DNA from: Amborella trichopoda
Lineage: Eukaryota; Streptophyta; Magnoliopsida; Amborellales; Amborellaceae
Direction: 5' to 3'
NCBI RefSeq assembly: GCF_000471905.2
Contig: NW_006499997.1
Location: forward strand, 1,051,448 to 1,115,447
Length of the DNA stretch: 64,000 nucleotides
This document shows, piece by piece, positions 21,219 through 31,540 of this stretch; the first letter of the stretch is position 1; the number at the start of each line of letters is the position of its first letter. A program made the position numbers and the translations under genes. The notes under the pieces are model-generated. The model had not been told where the DNA came from. It searched no databases and was given only the letters and a program-made list of their open reading frames with translations.

Positions 21219-23190
21219 ATGTCGTTAGAAGATAAATCTCTCTACGATTCTATCCATATTTCTGGATGGCCTAGGTATGTTCTCACCAATAAGCTTAAAG
21301 ATTGGGGGCGGATGAATTTTGATGACGTGTCAGGTAAATTTCAAGTACTGGAGGGGGAGATCAAGCATCTGAATGCTTTGGAGCAGTCGATGGTTGTATT
21401 TTCTCCTAACCAAATTTCAGAAAGGAGCACTAAGAAGAATGACCTGGACAATTTACTGAAGATGGAGGAGATCTTTTGATTCCAAAGATCCAAGTCCATA
21501 TGAGTTAAGACTGGAAACATGAATACCAAATACTTTCATGCCTTTGCTAATTCTAGGCATCGTTCAAATTGCATCAGTGGTCTGTCCATCCTTGGTGTTA
21601 ACATGGACAATCAGGATGCTGTAGAGAGTGCCATTGTCAAATATCTCTCTTCGGCACTTTCATCTCTCCCTTTGACATACTCCGAGTGCCCTTTAATAAA
21701 CTTTCCTCTTCTTCGATGGCCAATCTTGAAGTTCCTTTCTTAGTTGAAGAAGTTAGAAATGTTGTCTTCAACCTTTCAAGGGACAAGGCGCCGGGCCCTG
21801 ACGCTTTTTCCCTTGCTTTCTTTCAGGAATCCTGTGAAGTTGTAAAAGATGATATTATGTCTTGGTTGTATCAGTTCTATGTAAATGGCTTTGTTAGTAG
21901 TGCAATTAATTCCACTTTTATAGCCCTAATCCCCAAAAAGACCACTATCCACGTCCTGAGAGACATTAGCCCAATTAGTTTGCTTTCGACTTTATATAAA
22001 ATTATGGTCAAATTACTGGCCAACCGGCTTCGTTAGGTTCTTAATGAAGTCATTGAAGGCCCTCATATGGCCTTCATTAAAGACCAATATATCGTGGATG
22101 GTATACTCCTGGCGTAGGAGACTATCCACTCAACAGAAACCTTTGGCTCCAAGCATATTCTATTGAAATTGGATATTGAAAAGGCTTATGATAGGGTGGA
22201 ATGAGATTTCCTCCTTAAAATCATCGAACTCATGGGCTTTGGGGGTATCTGAAGGAAATAGATCCAAGGATGCTTGTCTTCATCCCATTTCTCGGTGCCC
22301 ATGAACAGCAAAGCGAATGGATACTTCCAAGCATCCAGAGGTCTTCATCAAGGAGATCCCAGATCATCTTTTCTGTTCACCTTGGTGGTTGAAACCTTCA
22401 GTAAATACTCCAGGGTGCAATGGATGGTGGGCTCATCCAGGGCTCACCACCCTAGCCAAATGACATTGTTCTAAGTCATTTGTAGTATGCAGATGCCACC
22501 CTCCTCGTGTTGAAAGGCGGTGATGAGAATATTTGGCTTTTCCTTAAACTGTATGAGCTTATCTCGAGAGCTCAAATTAACATGGACAAGTCCAAAATCA
22601 TTGGCATCAACTGCCTATCCACTAAATTGCCAGAATGAGCTTTGTGGTTGGAATGTGAGATTGAAACATTCCCCACCAAGTATCTTGGCATGCCACTCCT
22701 TAATGGGTTGGCCTCTAGATCCATGGGGGATCCTCTCATACAAGGAGCTTTGGTTAAGCTAGATGGATGAAAAGCTCGATTCCTTTCAATTCCTTTCCTT
22801 TGCTGGCATATTAGTCCTTATAAAGTCAACTTATCCAACTTGCCTATTTATTTGTTCCTTTTTATGGCTCCCACCTCATTAATTCACAAGATTGAGCTGC
22901 CAATGAGGAATTTTTTGAGGAGTAGATCCCAATCAAGTAAGAATTTACAATTAGTAAGCTGGGCTTCGGTCTGTCTCCCTAAAAAGGAAGGAGGTCTCAG
23001 TATACAAAGAATCAAGGCAGTTAATGAGTCCATTCTTACTAAATGGTGGTGGAAAATTGCTAATAACATGGATCAGCTTTGGGTAAAGGTCATCCTTGGA
23101 AAATCCGGGAGGGATCCAAATGGATTTATTGCTAAAAAATGTACCAGATTGTTCAAACTCTCCAGTCTAGAGAGGGATTCATCAGGTTAG
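21219..23190 (+). pseudogene. LINE ORF2 reverse transcriptase, catalytic motif lost
   Basis: Recognisable RT blocks in order: NVVFNLSRDKAPGPDAFS (about 21757), FIALIPKK (21918), ISLLSTLYKIMVKLLANRLR (21976-22036), LKLDIEKAYDRVE (22165), SRGLHQGDPRSSFLFTLVVE (22335) and the YADD position at 22486-22497, which reads YADA. The RT thumb region includes WASVCLPKKEGGLSIQRI (22960-23020). Stops occur at 22036, 22117, 22203 and elsewhere. The order identifies an L1-type enzyme that copied its RNA into the chromosome. Confidence 0.92.
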
Positions 23191-24490
23191 ACCACTTTTT
23201 ATAGCGTATTCTAGAATTCTGGTTGGGGATGGAACACTAACCAAATTTTGGCATGCTAAATGGTTGGGTAATTACCCGCTCAAACTGGTTTATCCTAATC
23301 TTTATAGCAGATCAACGCAAAAATAGGAGGTGCTTGTGAATTTGGTTTATGTTTTAGGTGATCATTTGGCTTGGGATATCAGGATTAGCACCCAGAGAGA
23401 TGACGCTCCATCGACGAACAATTTTAGGTGCTGGTGGCATCACTATATGCTTTCTGTTACTATCCCAGGAAACCAGATAGAATAATATGTTCCCTAGAAC
23501 CTAATGGCCAGTTCTCGGCATCCTCTTTGTACTATGAGATTGTTAAAGACCGCTATATTGATGACTTCCCTTGCCAAGCTCTGAAACTGCAAACTTCCCC
23601 ATCGGTTCAAGACCTTTCTATGGCTTCTCGACTATAAAAGGCTTCTCACTATTGATTGGCTAAGGAGAATGGGGTTCTCCCTCACTAATGTCTGTTTGCT
23701 TTGCAAGAATGATGTAGACTCTAATGACCATCTCTTCATTCACTGCCCTTTTGCTACAACTTTATGGGATTAGTTGCAAACCTAGGCAACTGGATTGGTC
23801 TCAAACATACCGAGACCCATGCCTGGTTACCACAATTGTGGTCCCCTCCCTTCGCTTCCCTGGGTATCTGAGGATCTAGGTTGCAGTTATCTCTTGGAAC
23901 CTTTTGAGAGAGCGGAAGATGAGAACCTTCGAAGGGCGACGCAAAGACCTACGCTCTTTTTTGGAAGCTATCAAGTGGTCGATCATTCTCTAGGTGTAAC
24001 TTTTCTTCCCTTAAAAGTTGTGCCAAAGTACTTGATATTTTCTAATTTCTCTCACCTGCTCTTCAAATCCACCTGCCACAGCAAACAATTTGTTTGGGCT
24101 GCGCCTACATAGGGTTGGGCTAAACTAAACTTTGATGGTAGCGTTAAGGGCCCCATTGATAGATATGGGGGTCTTCTTCGAGATCATCTCGGTTCAGTTT
24201 TTTGGACCTACTCAGCAACACTGCATCAACGTGAGCCTAATGAAGTTGAGCTCTAGGTGGTTTGTAAGGGTGTGGCTTTATTGGATCCTTCTTGTCATAG
24301 AGTCATCATTGAGGATGATTCAACAAATGTCATTTCCTGGTGTTCCCGTATGGATTCCACCCCTTGGAGATCGAGCGATGTCATGGACGAAATATTGTTA
24401 ATGCTTTTTGGATTTGAGGTCTTCTTCGCCCATGTTGTCTGGGGATTTAATTCGGCAGCGGACTCCTTGGCTCATGAGGCTACCTCTTGA
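23191..24490 (+). pseudogene. LINE ORF2 C-terminus: zf-RVT and RNase H-like domain
   Basis: Around 23600-23770 the frame reads DWLRRMGFSLTNVCLLC, then DHLFIHCPFATTLW, the plant LINE zf-RVT pattern (C..C...H.F..C). From about 24110 an RVT_3 RNase H-like domain follows: LNFDGSVKGP, then VIIEDDSTNVISW and FNSAADSLAHEATS just before the 3' UTR. Several frameshifts separate the pieces. The 3' UTR (24490-24660) is CT-rich and ends in the poly(A). Confidence 0.8.
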
Positions 24491-24684
24491 CTAAGTCTGA
24501 GCCCTCTCTTCTTTATCTCCCCCTCACTCTCTCTCTCTTTCTCCCTTCTTCCTCCTCCCCTACACTCCCCTTTTCGTCTTCTTCTCTTCCTGCTTTTTTT
24601 TTATTATGTTCTCTTTTCTTCCTTGTAATTTCATTATCTTAATGAAGCTCGCATTTTCTCAAAAAAAAAAAAGGTTCTCAGGAA

Positions 24685-25354
24685 CCCCTCACTTGCAGAA
24701 CCGGGAATCCCAAGTATTAGGATCCGACCCAAGATTGTGTACATGATTGGCTATATGTAAAGTAGATAAATACAAGTATAAATTGAGTGCCAGAAATAAA
24801 ACAAAACAAAAAAAGCACCACAATAACGCACGATTTACGTGGTTCACCCCATAGGGCTACATTTACGACCTCGACAAGTAGAAATCCACTATTACAATGA
24901 AGATTACAGTTTTGAGTTACAAGAGATAATACCTATATCTAAATCTCGGTAAAAAAGTCATTGATATTCCCTTGTAAACCCGCTCTCCCGATATACATTT
25001 TTTTCCATGGTGATACCACTACCAGAAAGATAACTTCGAGAGCAACCAAGATATTTTCTCTTTCTAGAAGTGGAAGCCTTACCAACCTAAAAACCCATGG
25101 GAATACCGCCTCTCTCAGAGGCCATCTCTCTCTCTTGGAATCTATCTCCATCTTGGAGATCCCTTCCCATAACCCCAAAGGGATATCCTTTAAAAGGAGG
25201 ATATTATATCTTCCTTGATTCTCTTTTATAGATATCAACTTGAGCTTCTTTCTTGCTCCACAAGAAACCCCTTCTCTTTTTACCATAATGCTCTCAATCT
25301 TTTAATGAAAATATAAGTATATGTACTGTGATTTGGCTATCACCTAACCCAACA
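24685..25354 (-). repeat. 5' LTR of the miniature copia (main part)
   Basis: About 670 bp right of the LINE; the remaining inner 18 bp (17962-17979) are on the other side of the LINE. It ends ...CCTAACCCAACA at 25354, followed by the ATATG duplication. Confidence 0.92.
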
Positions 25355-25359
25355 ATATG

Positions 25360-26094
25360 GAGCATGGAAGTTTTTGGTTTCTACAAGTTTGAACGCATGA
25401 TATCGGGAAGTTTTGGAATACTTGATAACATTCTAGATGTTATGTTATACAAAGATCAGGTTTCATAATAATCTGAAAAAAAGGAAAAGAGCTCGGGCTT
25501 AATTGGTTAGCACTTGAAGATTTGCAACACTACATCCTTAGCTCAATTCCTATCAAGTATAGGAGCCCTCGCCCTACTGACCCATCCAAGCAAAAATAAA
25601 ATATGAAAAAACATGACAGATATTAGGTTTCAGGGCTTCACACACAAGACTTAGATAAAGAAAAGACATAGTTGGAGAGAGAGGGTACATTTACAGAGAT
25701 AATGAGTTAGGGGGACAAAGGGCACCATTACATAAAGAGCTTAGAGAAAAAAAAGGACATGAATAGAAAGATTAAAGACTAAGTGCCAGTTTGTATGTGC
25801 CCAAAATTGCAATATTTTTGGATTACAATTCAAAAATTATGTGAAACAGATTTGAACCGTTAGGACAACCTCAAGATTTTTTTAGATTTTTAAATTGAAA
25901 TAAAAAATATTGCAGTGTCAAGGCAAAAGTTTTGGTAAAAAAATTCAAATCAGACTTGAATTTTTTTTTTATGAAAGTACAACTCTCTCACCCCCGTGCA
26001 AACCTTAACCCATGACCCAACAACTCCGTAAAACCTCAGAAACCTCAAAACTACTCTCTCTCTCTCTGAATAAATAGAGAATTTTTATTTTCTC
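25360..26094. other. AT-rich sequence without recognised genes
   Basis: I see no gene. The stretch 25800-26030 contains AT-rich runs and CTTGAATTTTTTTTT, and could hold a small non-autonomous element, but no paired termini were found. Confidence 0.45.
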
Positions 26095-26735
26095 TCTCTA
26101 AAAAACCAGAGAAGCTCAAGTCCCACCCATGGCCGCCCTAGGCGGTGTCTTTGTAAAGCCAAGACCCTTTCTCTCTCTACAAAAGGCGAGCCTTTTCTCT
26201 CATTCCACACCCATGGGAAGCCCCGTCTCTTCATGAATAAGGAGAAGCTCGAGTTGCAAAAAACTAGAGAAACTCAAGCCCCATCTATGGCAACCCTAGG
26301 CGGCGTCTTTGTAAAGCCAATGCCATTTCTCTCTCTATAAAAGGCGAGCCTTTTCTCTCATACCACACCCATGGGAAACCCCTGCTCTTCGTTAATAAGG
26401 AGAAGCTCGGGTTGCAAAAAAACAAAGAAACTCGAGCCCCATCCATGGCAGCCCTAAGTAATATCTTTGTAAAGCCAAGACCCTTTCTCTCTCTACAAAA
26501 GACAAGTGTTTTATCTCATACCACACCCACAAGAAACCCCTTCTCTTCATGACTAGAGAGAAGCACGGGTTGCAAAAAACCAGAGAAGCTCAAGTCTCAT
26601 CCATGGCAGCCCTAGGCGGTATTTTTGTAAGGTCAAGGCCCTTTCTCTCTACAAAAGACGAGTCTTTTCTTTCATACCACACCCATGAGAAACCCCTTCT
26701 CTTCATGAATAAGGAAAAGCTCGGGTTGCATGTTT
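26095..26735. repeat. Tandem array of four ~158-bp units
   Basis: Units start at about 26105, 26263, 26422 and 26579, each with the order AGAGAAGCTCAAG, ATGGCAGCCCTAGGCGG, TCTTTGTAAAGCCAAG, CTCTACAAAAG, CACACCCATG and AATAAGGAGAAGCTCGGG. Copies differ by scattered substitutions. Each contains an ATG and a short frame beginning MAALGG, but the period is not a multiple of three, so no continuous protein exists. It is a minisatellite or young satellite. Confidence 0.88.
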
Positions 26736-28599
26736 GATTATTGTATGGAAGCTAATTGTTTACTTCTGCGAGAGATACAGGAAAATCTTTTGGATTGGCA
26801 AGAGAATTTTGGAAGGATAGAATGAGACTTTGCTTTTAGTATGTTAACTCCAACCAAACAGTCCAACATAATAATAATAAAAAAAGATGGCAATGTTTCT
26901 TAATTAAGGATAAAAAACTTATGATTTTTTTCCAATGTGAAGGTTTTTTTATTTGACATCCAAACTTGCCCTAAGAGAGAGAAATGGCACATTTAGAAAA
27001 AGATTAGAATCACAGATAGTAATGACGCAGCTAGAGAGAGAGGGGACACGATTAGAGAGTGAAATGAGTAAGAGATAAAAGGGCACGATCAAAACTAGAG
27101 TTAGAGAGAGAAGAATCCTAGTTATAGGGAAGGAATTTAGGAAGATAAGGGCACAACTATATACAATAGTGATTGGGTTAAATAGGGTTAGAGAGAGAAA
27201 GGGCACACTTAGAGGAGTCAAAGAGAGTAAGGGGTCATTTATAAAGAACAAAGAGTCCGAGAGAAAAAAAAAAAGAAGTTGAGAAAGGAAATAAAAAGAG
27301 GAAACAGATGTTTAAATATAATTTTTAAATAGAGTGGATATCGATAGAGAAAGGATATAGTTGAAGAGAGAAAGGAATTAGAGAGAGTTGGGGAGAGAAA
27401 TGATACAGGAAGCGGAAAAAATGAAGTGAGATACGAATTTCTTAAAAAACATAATAAGCGAATTGTTATAGGGGATGGAAGTTGCATATTCTCATTGATT
27501 TATGAACCTGAATTTTCTTTCGCCAATTTCCTATTGCAATTCTTGTTATCAAACAAATAAGTGCTACAGTAAACTAGAACTTCTAGTTCGTAGAGCTAGA
27601 ACTTCTGGTTATCGAATGTGCCTCAAGTGACAATAAAGATTCATCATACTGAATGTAGAATATGTACTAATATGTACTTCTCTACTAGAAAACAGACTAA
27701 TTCAACTTTGGCCAGTCAAACCAAGGGAAGAAGAAAGATGCAATTAAAGATATAAAATTAAAGAAAAGGGTAAAATAAATTTTAGGTCTTATTAAAAAAA
27801 AAGTAAAGCTTTGCCTTAAAAGTCATCAAAAATTACGGTTCTTGCATCCAAAAACCTTCAAATCGCTCATCTCAACATTGAACATTGTGATTGTTGCACC
27901 CACAAAAAAAGTGTATATTGTTAACCTAAGGCGTCAATTTTTAAGTGTTATTACCTTTTTTTTGAGCTACAAATTTCATAATCAGATGTGAAGATTGATT
28001 TCAATGCCATCATAGAGATTTCCGTTGCCCAAAGTATTTTCTGAATGAAGTTTCATGCCTTGCTTTTTTTTCACATAACCTAGGTCTTATAAAAACCGCA
28101 TCCTCAAATTAATGTGGCATGCCATGTATTTTATATTACTGCAACTAATATGACGTTCTACGTGCTTTATATAACTAAATATGACATGTCATGTGCACTT
28201 GTAAACACTTTATTTTATGGACCCGGTTTCTATGCGACCAAGCTCCCATATGTAGAAACGCAGGCCTATTAATAAATCTACTTTTGAGATGGATTTTTGG
28301 ACTTAATTTTGAAGGACATGTAATCTCTAACATGGAGATCATGAATATGAAAAAGTAAGTAAATTTTATAATTAGAAATAATAATTCTAGTAAGAAAACA
28401 TTTGAACCGTTAGTTTCCATTATTTTTAGATGGAACACCTACTTGCATCCATCTTAAAGATGGATGCTTTATACTTTTTGGACCGCATCATGCAGTCCAG
28501 CCCGCATGAAACAATTTCCCTTATTTTATTTAAGGGAACTCCTAGGATCCCTAAACCTTAAAACCTCTACGTCAAGCTTATAAAACACCGTACCTTAGA
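26736..28599. other. Noncoding, GA-rich then AT-rich
   Basis: From 26980 to 27420 irregular AGAGAGA and GGGCAC words recur every 40-60 bp, a diffuse degenerate repeat. From 27480 to 28599 I see nothing recognisable. Confidence 0.45.
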
Positions 28600-29110
28600 T
28601 AGGGGTGGCATTCAGGACCTGTAAACCAGAGACCCAAATGGTAGACCCGACCCGGGTCCGGGTTTGGGTCTAAGATTTTGGACCTGGTGGGTTAGGTCCA
28701 TGTCCAAATCTTAGACCCAAATAGTATTTGAATCCGGGTTGACTCCACAATGTCCATGTGGATCCCACGTGAGTTTTATTAATTTATTTTAAATGTATAT
28801 TTATAGTTATAACTTTTAAATAGTATATATATAAATAAAATATCTATAAAATATGTGCTTAATCCCTACCGTTATTCTATTCTAAGATGAATTATGGGGG
28901 TTTATCTTCTCATAAATAAGTTTACTCTCTTTTTTTAAGGGTTTCGATCTCTCTCTCCCCCCTCTCTCTATTTTTGGATTTTCATGTCGGGTCTGGGTCC
29001 CTTATAAACAATTTGAGGTTTGGGAACTTTGGACCCAGTCAAGTTCAGGTCCGGGTTTGGGTCGGGGTCGACTGGGTCCGGGTCCAAGACCTGACCTGTC
29101 CCGACCATAA
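28600..29110. mobile_element. hAT-like non-autonomous fragment with GACCCGGGTC repeats
   Basis: The left end is TAGGGGTGGCATTCAGGACC, a common hAT terminus form. GACCCGACCCGGGTCCGGGT-type subterminal words follow at 28645-28700, and inverted counterparts (GGTCCGGGTTTGGGTC) occur at 29048-29090. No matching right terminus or 8-bp duplication was found, so the right end is probably lost. Confidence 0.5.
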
Positions 29111-30425
29111 TGTTAGAGGGCCCTCTCAAGCGTAACAAACACATACAACTACCGTCTGCATCATCTTCATGCCCAAAAACCCTGAAACCATCCCTTACAA
29201 TAATAAATACCATATTCCCTCGAAAACTCATTCCAATTGAAAAATTTTGGTTTTAAAGTATAGAAGATGTCACAAGCCTTTACACAGTCCAATAATCAGT
29301 TAATTCCGATATATAATTTGAATGTTATGACGAAATTAAATTTATTTAAAAAATTCCATTTTAGCCTCTCTTACTACTTGAGTCACACGACAGTTCTGCA
29401 ATGCGACTCACATTGCAAAGCACTGTTATGTGATGCATGAGCCATTTTGCTTAGGATTAGCTATGCTAGTCACCTCCACGAATCACTCCTATCGGGTTAC
29501 CGACCCGAAAATTGCTCAAAACACCCCATAAACGAATCCAGGACCGACCGCAACCTACATTGTGATCTTAGTTCCGCCTGAATCATGTCACATTGTAGCA
29601 AGATGGATAGCTCAAATTGAGCATTACTCCGCCATTGTGCAATAACAAACACGAGGTCTATACATGCCCTTTCTCTAGATGATTTTAGGGTCTAGACTTA
29701 ATCAATTGACATTGTATAGAGTCGAGGCTTTAAACAATCAAATTAGAGCCCACGTTCAAGTAGTATCGAGAATTGTGGTTTCAATATTGTAAATCTTTAT
29801 GAGAGCCTTTAAATATATTATCATATTTAATTATAAAATTTAAAACTAAAAAGGTAGTATATATCGAGCAAATCTATGAACACTTGAAAACCTTGCAAAT
29901 TGACAGTCCAAAAAGGTGTTACAAGATGCACTATTTTCAAAACTTGAACTCCTTTTTTTTCATGTCCATGCATCTTGATGTTGAGATGATCAATATAAAG
30001 ATATTTGGGCATCAAAACAACCTCTTCTAGTAAAAGTTTTTAGGTGCGCCTTAATTTGATTGTTTAGAGCCTTGGCTCTATATAACTTTTCCCATTATGA
30101 ATTCGCCTAAATTATATTCTTGACCTTCAAACCTAGGAACCCTCGACCTCACCCAAACCCTAAGAGCTTATGTGACTCTAGTAAACCCTAGCTCGGACCT
30201 TTTCAAGGCTTGCAAATGGAAAACTATAGAACGAAGTTATGACGCCAACGTTTTGTAGTCCGTCTTTTCTAACATTTTTAGCTTGGAAACATTGCTAGAA
30301 TGAAAATGTTTAGCGTGTAAACATTGCTAGTTTAAAAGAATCCTCTTTTATAACATTTTTAGCGTGGAAATTGTAGGGCCTTTAAAGATGTATAGTCAAG
30401 ATATTATTCGTTAATTGCCATTAAC
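29111..30425. other. Sequence without recognised features
   Basis: I see no gene or element. At 30240-30370 a short duplicated block occurs (TCTTTTATAACATTTTTAGCGTGGAAA and a diverged copy), about 100 bp apart. Confidence 0.4.
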
Positions 30426-30429
30426 AAAT

Positions 30430-30503
30430 GGTTTTGTGGTGTAGTTGGTTATCACGTCAGTCTAGCTCACTGAATAACTCCGATTCGATTCCGGGCGAAG
30501 CCA
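30430..30503 (+). tRNA. Decayed tRNA-Val-like gene with an AGC anticodon
   Basis: The 74-nt stretch folds as a cloverleaf: acceptor GGTTTTG/CGAAGCC (two G-T pairs), D arm TGGTGTAGTTGGTTATCA identical to plant tRNA-Val, anticodon stem TCAGT/ACTGA with loop CTAGCTC, and T arm TCCGA-TTCGATT-CCGGG. In plant tRNA-Val(AAC) the loop is CTAACAC; here positions 34-36 are AGC, an alanine anticodon. The T stem has an A-C mismatch at the normally invariant 53-61 pair, and the variable loop differs. A T5 run at 30519 could terminate Pol III. It is probably a pseudogene; a tRNA-derived SINE head is the alternative. Confidence 0.75.
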
Positions 30504-30519
30504 TATTGAACTGCAAAAT

Positions 30520-30830
30520 TTTTGGTTTATATTTTAGGGGTTAAGTTTGACAAAAAGAAACTAAAAATTTGGTTTCTTTGGTTTACTTATTCCTTTTCTT
30601 TGGTTCACCTTTTGGGTTTCGGATGTGTTGTATATGTAGGGGTTAAGTTTGTTTTTGGTTATATTTTAAGGGTTAGGTTTGAAAAAAAGAAACTAAAAAT
30701 TTGGTTCACCTTTTCGGTTTTTTATTCGTTTTCTTTGGTTTACCTTTTGGGTTTCGGATGTGTTGTATATCAGGGGTTAAGTTTGAAAAAAAGAAACTAA
30801 AAATTTGGTTTACCTTTTCTTTGAAATTGG
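30520..30830. repeat. Imperfect tandem repeat of ~105-135 bp
   Basis: The block AGGGGTTAAGTTTGA-AAAAAGAAACTAAAAATTTGG occurs at about 30536, 30670 and 30774. TTTTGGGTTTCGGATGTGTTGTATAT occurs between copies at 30610 and 30745. Frames through it are low-complexity. Confidence 0.8.
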
Positions 30831-31177
30831 TTTATTTAAGGGTTTTCATTTTTATTTATTACTTTTTTATAAATATTATTCTTATGAAAATTGATGCATC
30901 CATAAGTCTAAAAATTGCACACCAACAAAAAATGAAAAATATTATGGCAATTTCGTTCATTCTTTTATAAATATCATGCATGTGAAAATTGAGGCATCTA
31001 TAAATTGCACACCACCAAAAAAAAAAAATTGAACAAAACGATTTGACCAAATACCCCGAAATGTTCAAGCATATTTTGATCAATTTTTTTTAAATTTTTT
31101 TTTAAAAAAGAGACTTATATGCCTGTACCATAAGAAAAAGGGTTTACGGGAAGCACATGGATCCCATTTATGTTATT

Positions 31178-31284
31178 GAGGGGTGGGAATGGGCTGGGTC
31201 AGGCCTGGTTGAGGTTGACCAGACCTGACCTACCTACATCCATGTTAGGCTTACTTGACCCGGACCCGACCCACCCCTATAAAC
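31178..31284. mobile_element. Short inverted-repeat element, hAT-like
   Basis: AGGGGTGGGAATGGGC at the left pairs with inverted GACCCACCCCTATA at the right, about 105 bp apart, with GGGTC/GACCC words inside. It resembles the fragment at 28600. More GGGTC/GACCC words continue to 31540, so the unit may be larger. No target duplication was established. Confidence 0.4.
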
Positions 31285-31540
31285 AAAAATATATAGAAAC
31301 TTATGTCATACTTTTTATACTATATTGTTAATATTATTTATATGTATTTTATAATATACCTGGCCGGTAGGGTCGGATTACCCCAACCCAACCCTATAGG
31401 ATCCAATATAGACCTGGACCCAAATCCAGACTCAAACTAAACAGTTCAGGTGGACCCAAACCTAACCTGTCGGGTCAATTGTTTGGGTCTTAAATCGGAT
31501 CCACTACGGTTGACCTATCAAGTGCACGGGTCCAACCAAC

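Larger units (their letters stand above)
17980..24672 (+). mobile_element. Near full-length L1-type LINE inserted in the mini-copia 5' LTR
   Basis: It ends in 12 A (24661-24672). GGTTCTCGGGAA at 17968-17979 and GGTTCTCAGGAA at 24673-24684 are the target duplication with one difference. The element contains a degraded ORF1 with a DUF4283-like region, then ORF2 with an AP-type endonuclease, reverse transcriptase, zf-RVT and RNase H-like domains, all plus strand and all broken by stops. The 5' region at 17980-18180 is pyrimidine-rich. At 6.7 kb it is probably complete or nearly so. Confidence 0.93.
17028..25354 (-). mobile_element. Miniature copia-type LTR element carrying a nested LINE
   Basis: Two similar LTRs in the minus orientation bound the element, and ATATG flanks it on both sides (17023-17027 and 25355-25359). 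The ends are TG (17028) and CA (25354). The interior between LTRs is only about 215 bp and noncoding, with a polypurine tract at one end and a primer-binding site at the other. Without the 6.7-kb LINE and its duplicated target, the element would be about 1.62 kb. It keeps all cis signals for mobilisation by a helper copia and encodes nothing, so it is TRIM-like in organisation although its LTRs (about 0.7 kb) are longer than usual for TRIMs. Confidence 0.92.

Noticed and set aside
26549..26737. Frame beginning near MAALGG in the 158-bp array
   Set aside because: Unit length is not a multiple of three and each unit has its own stop; considered chance.
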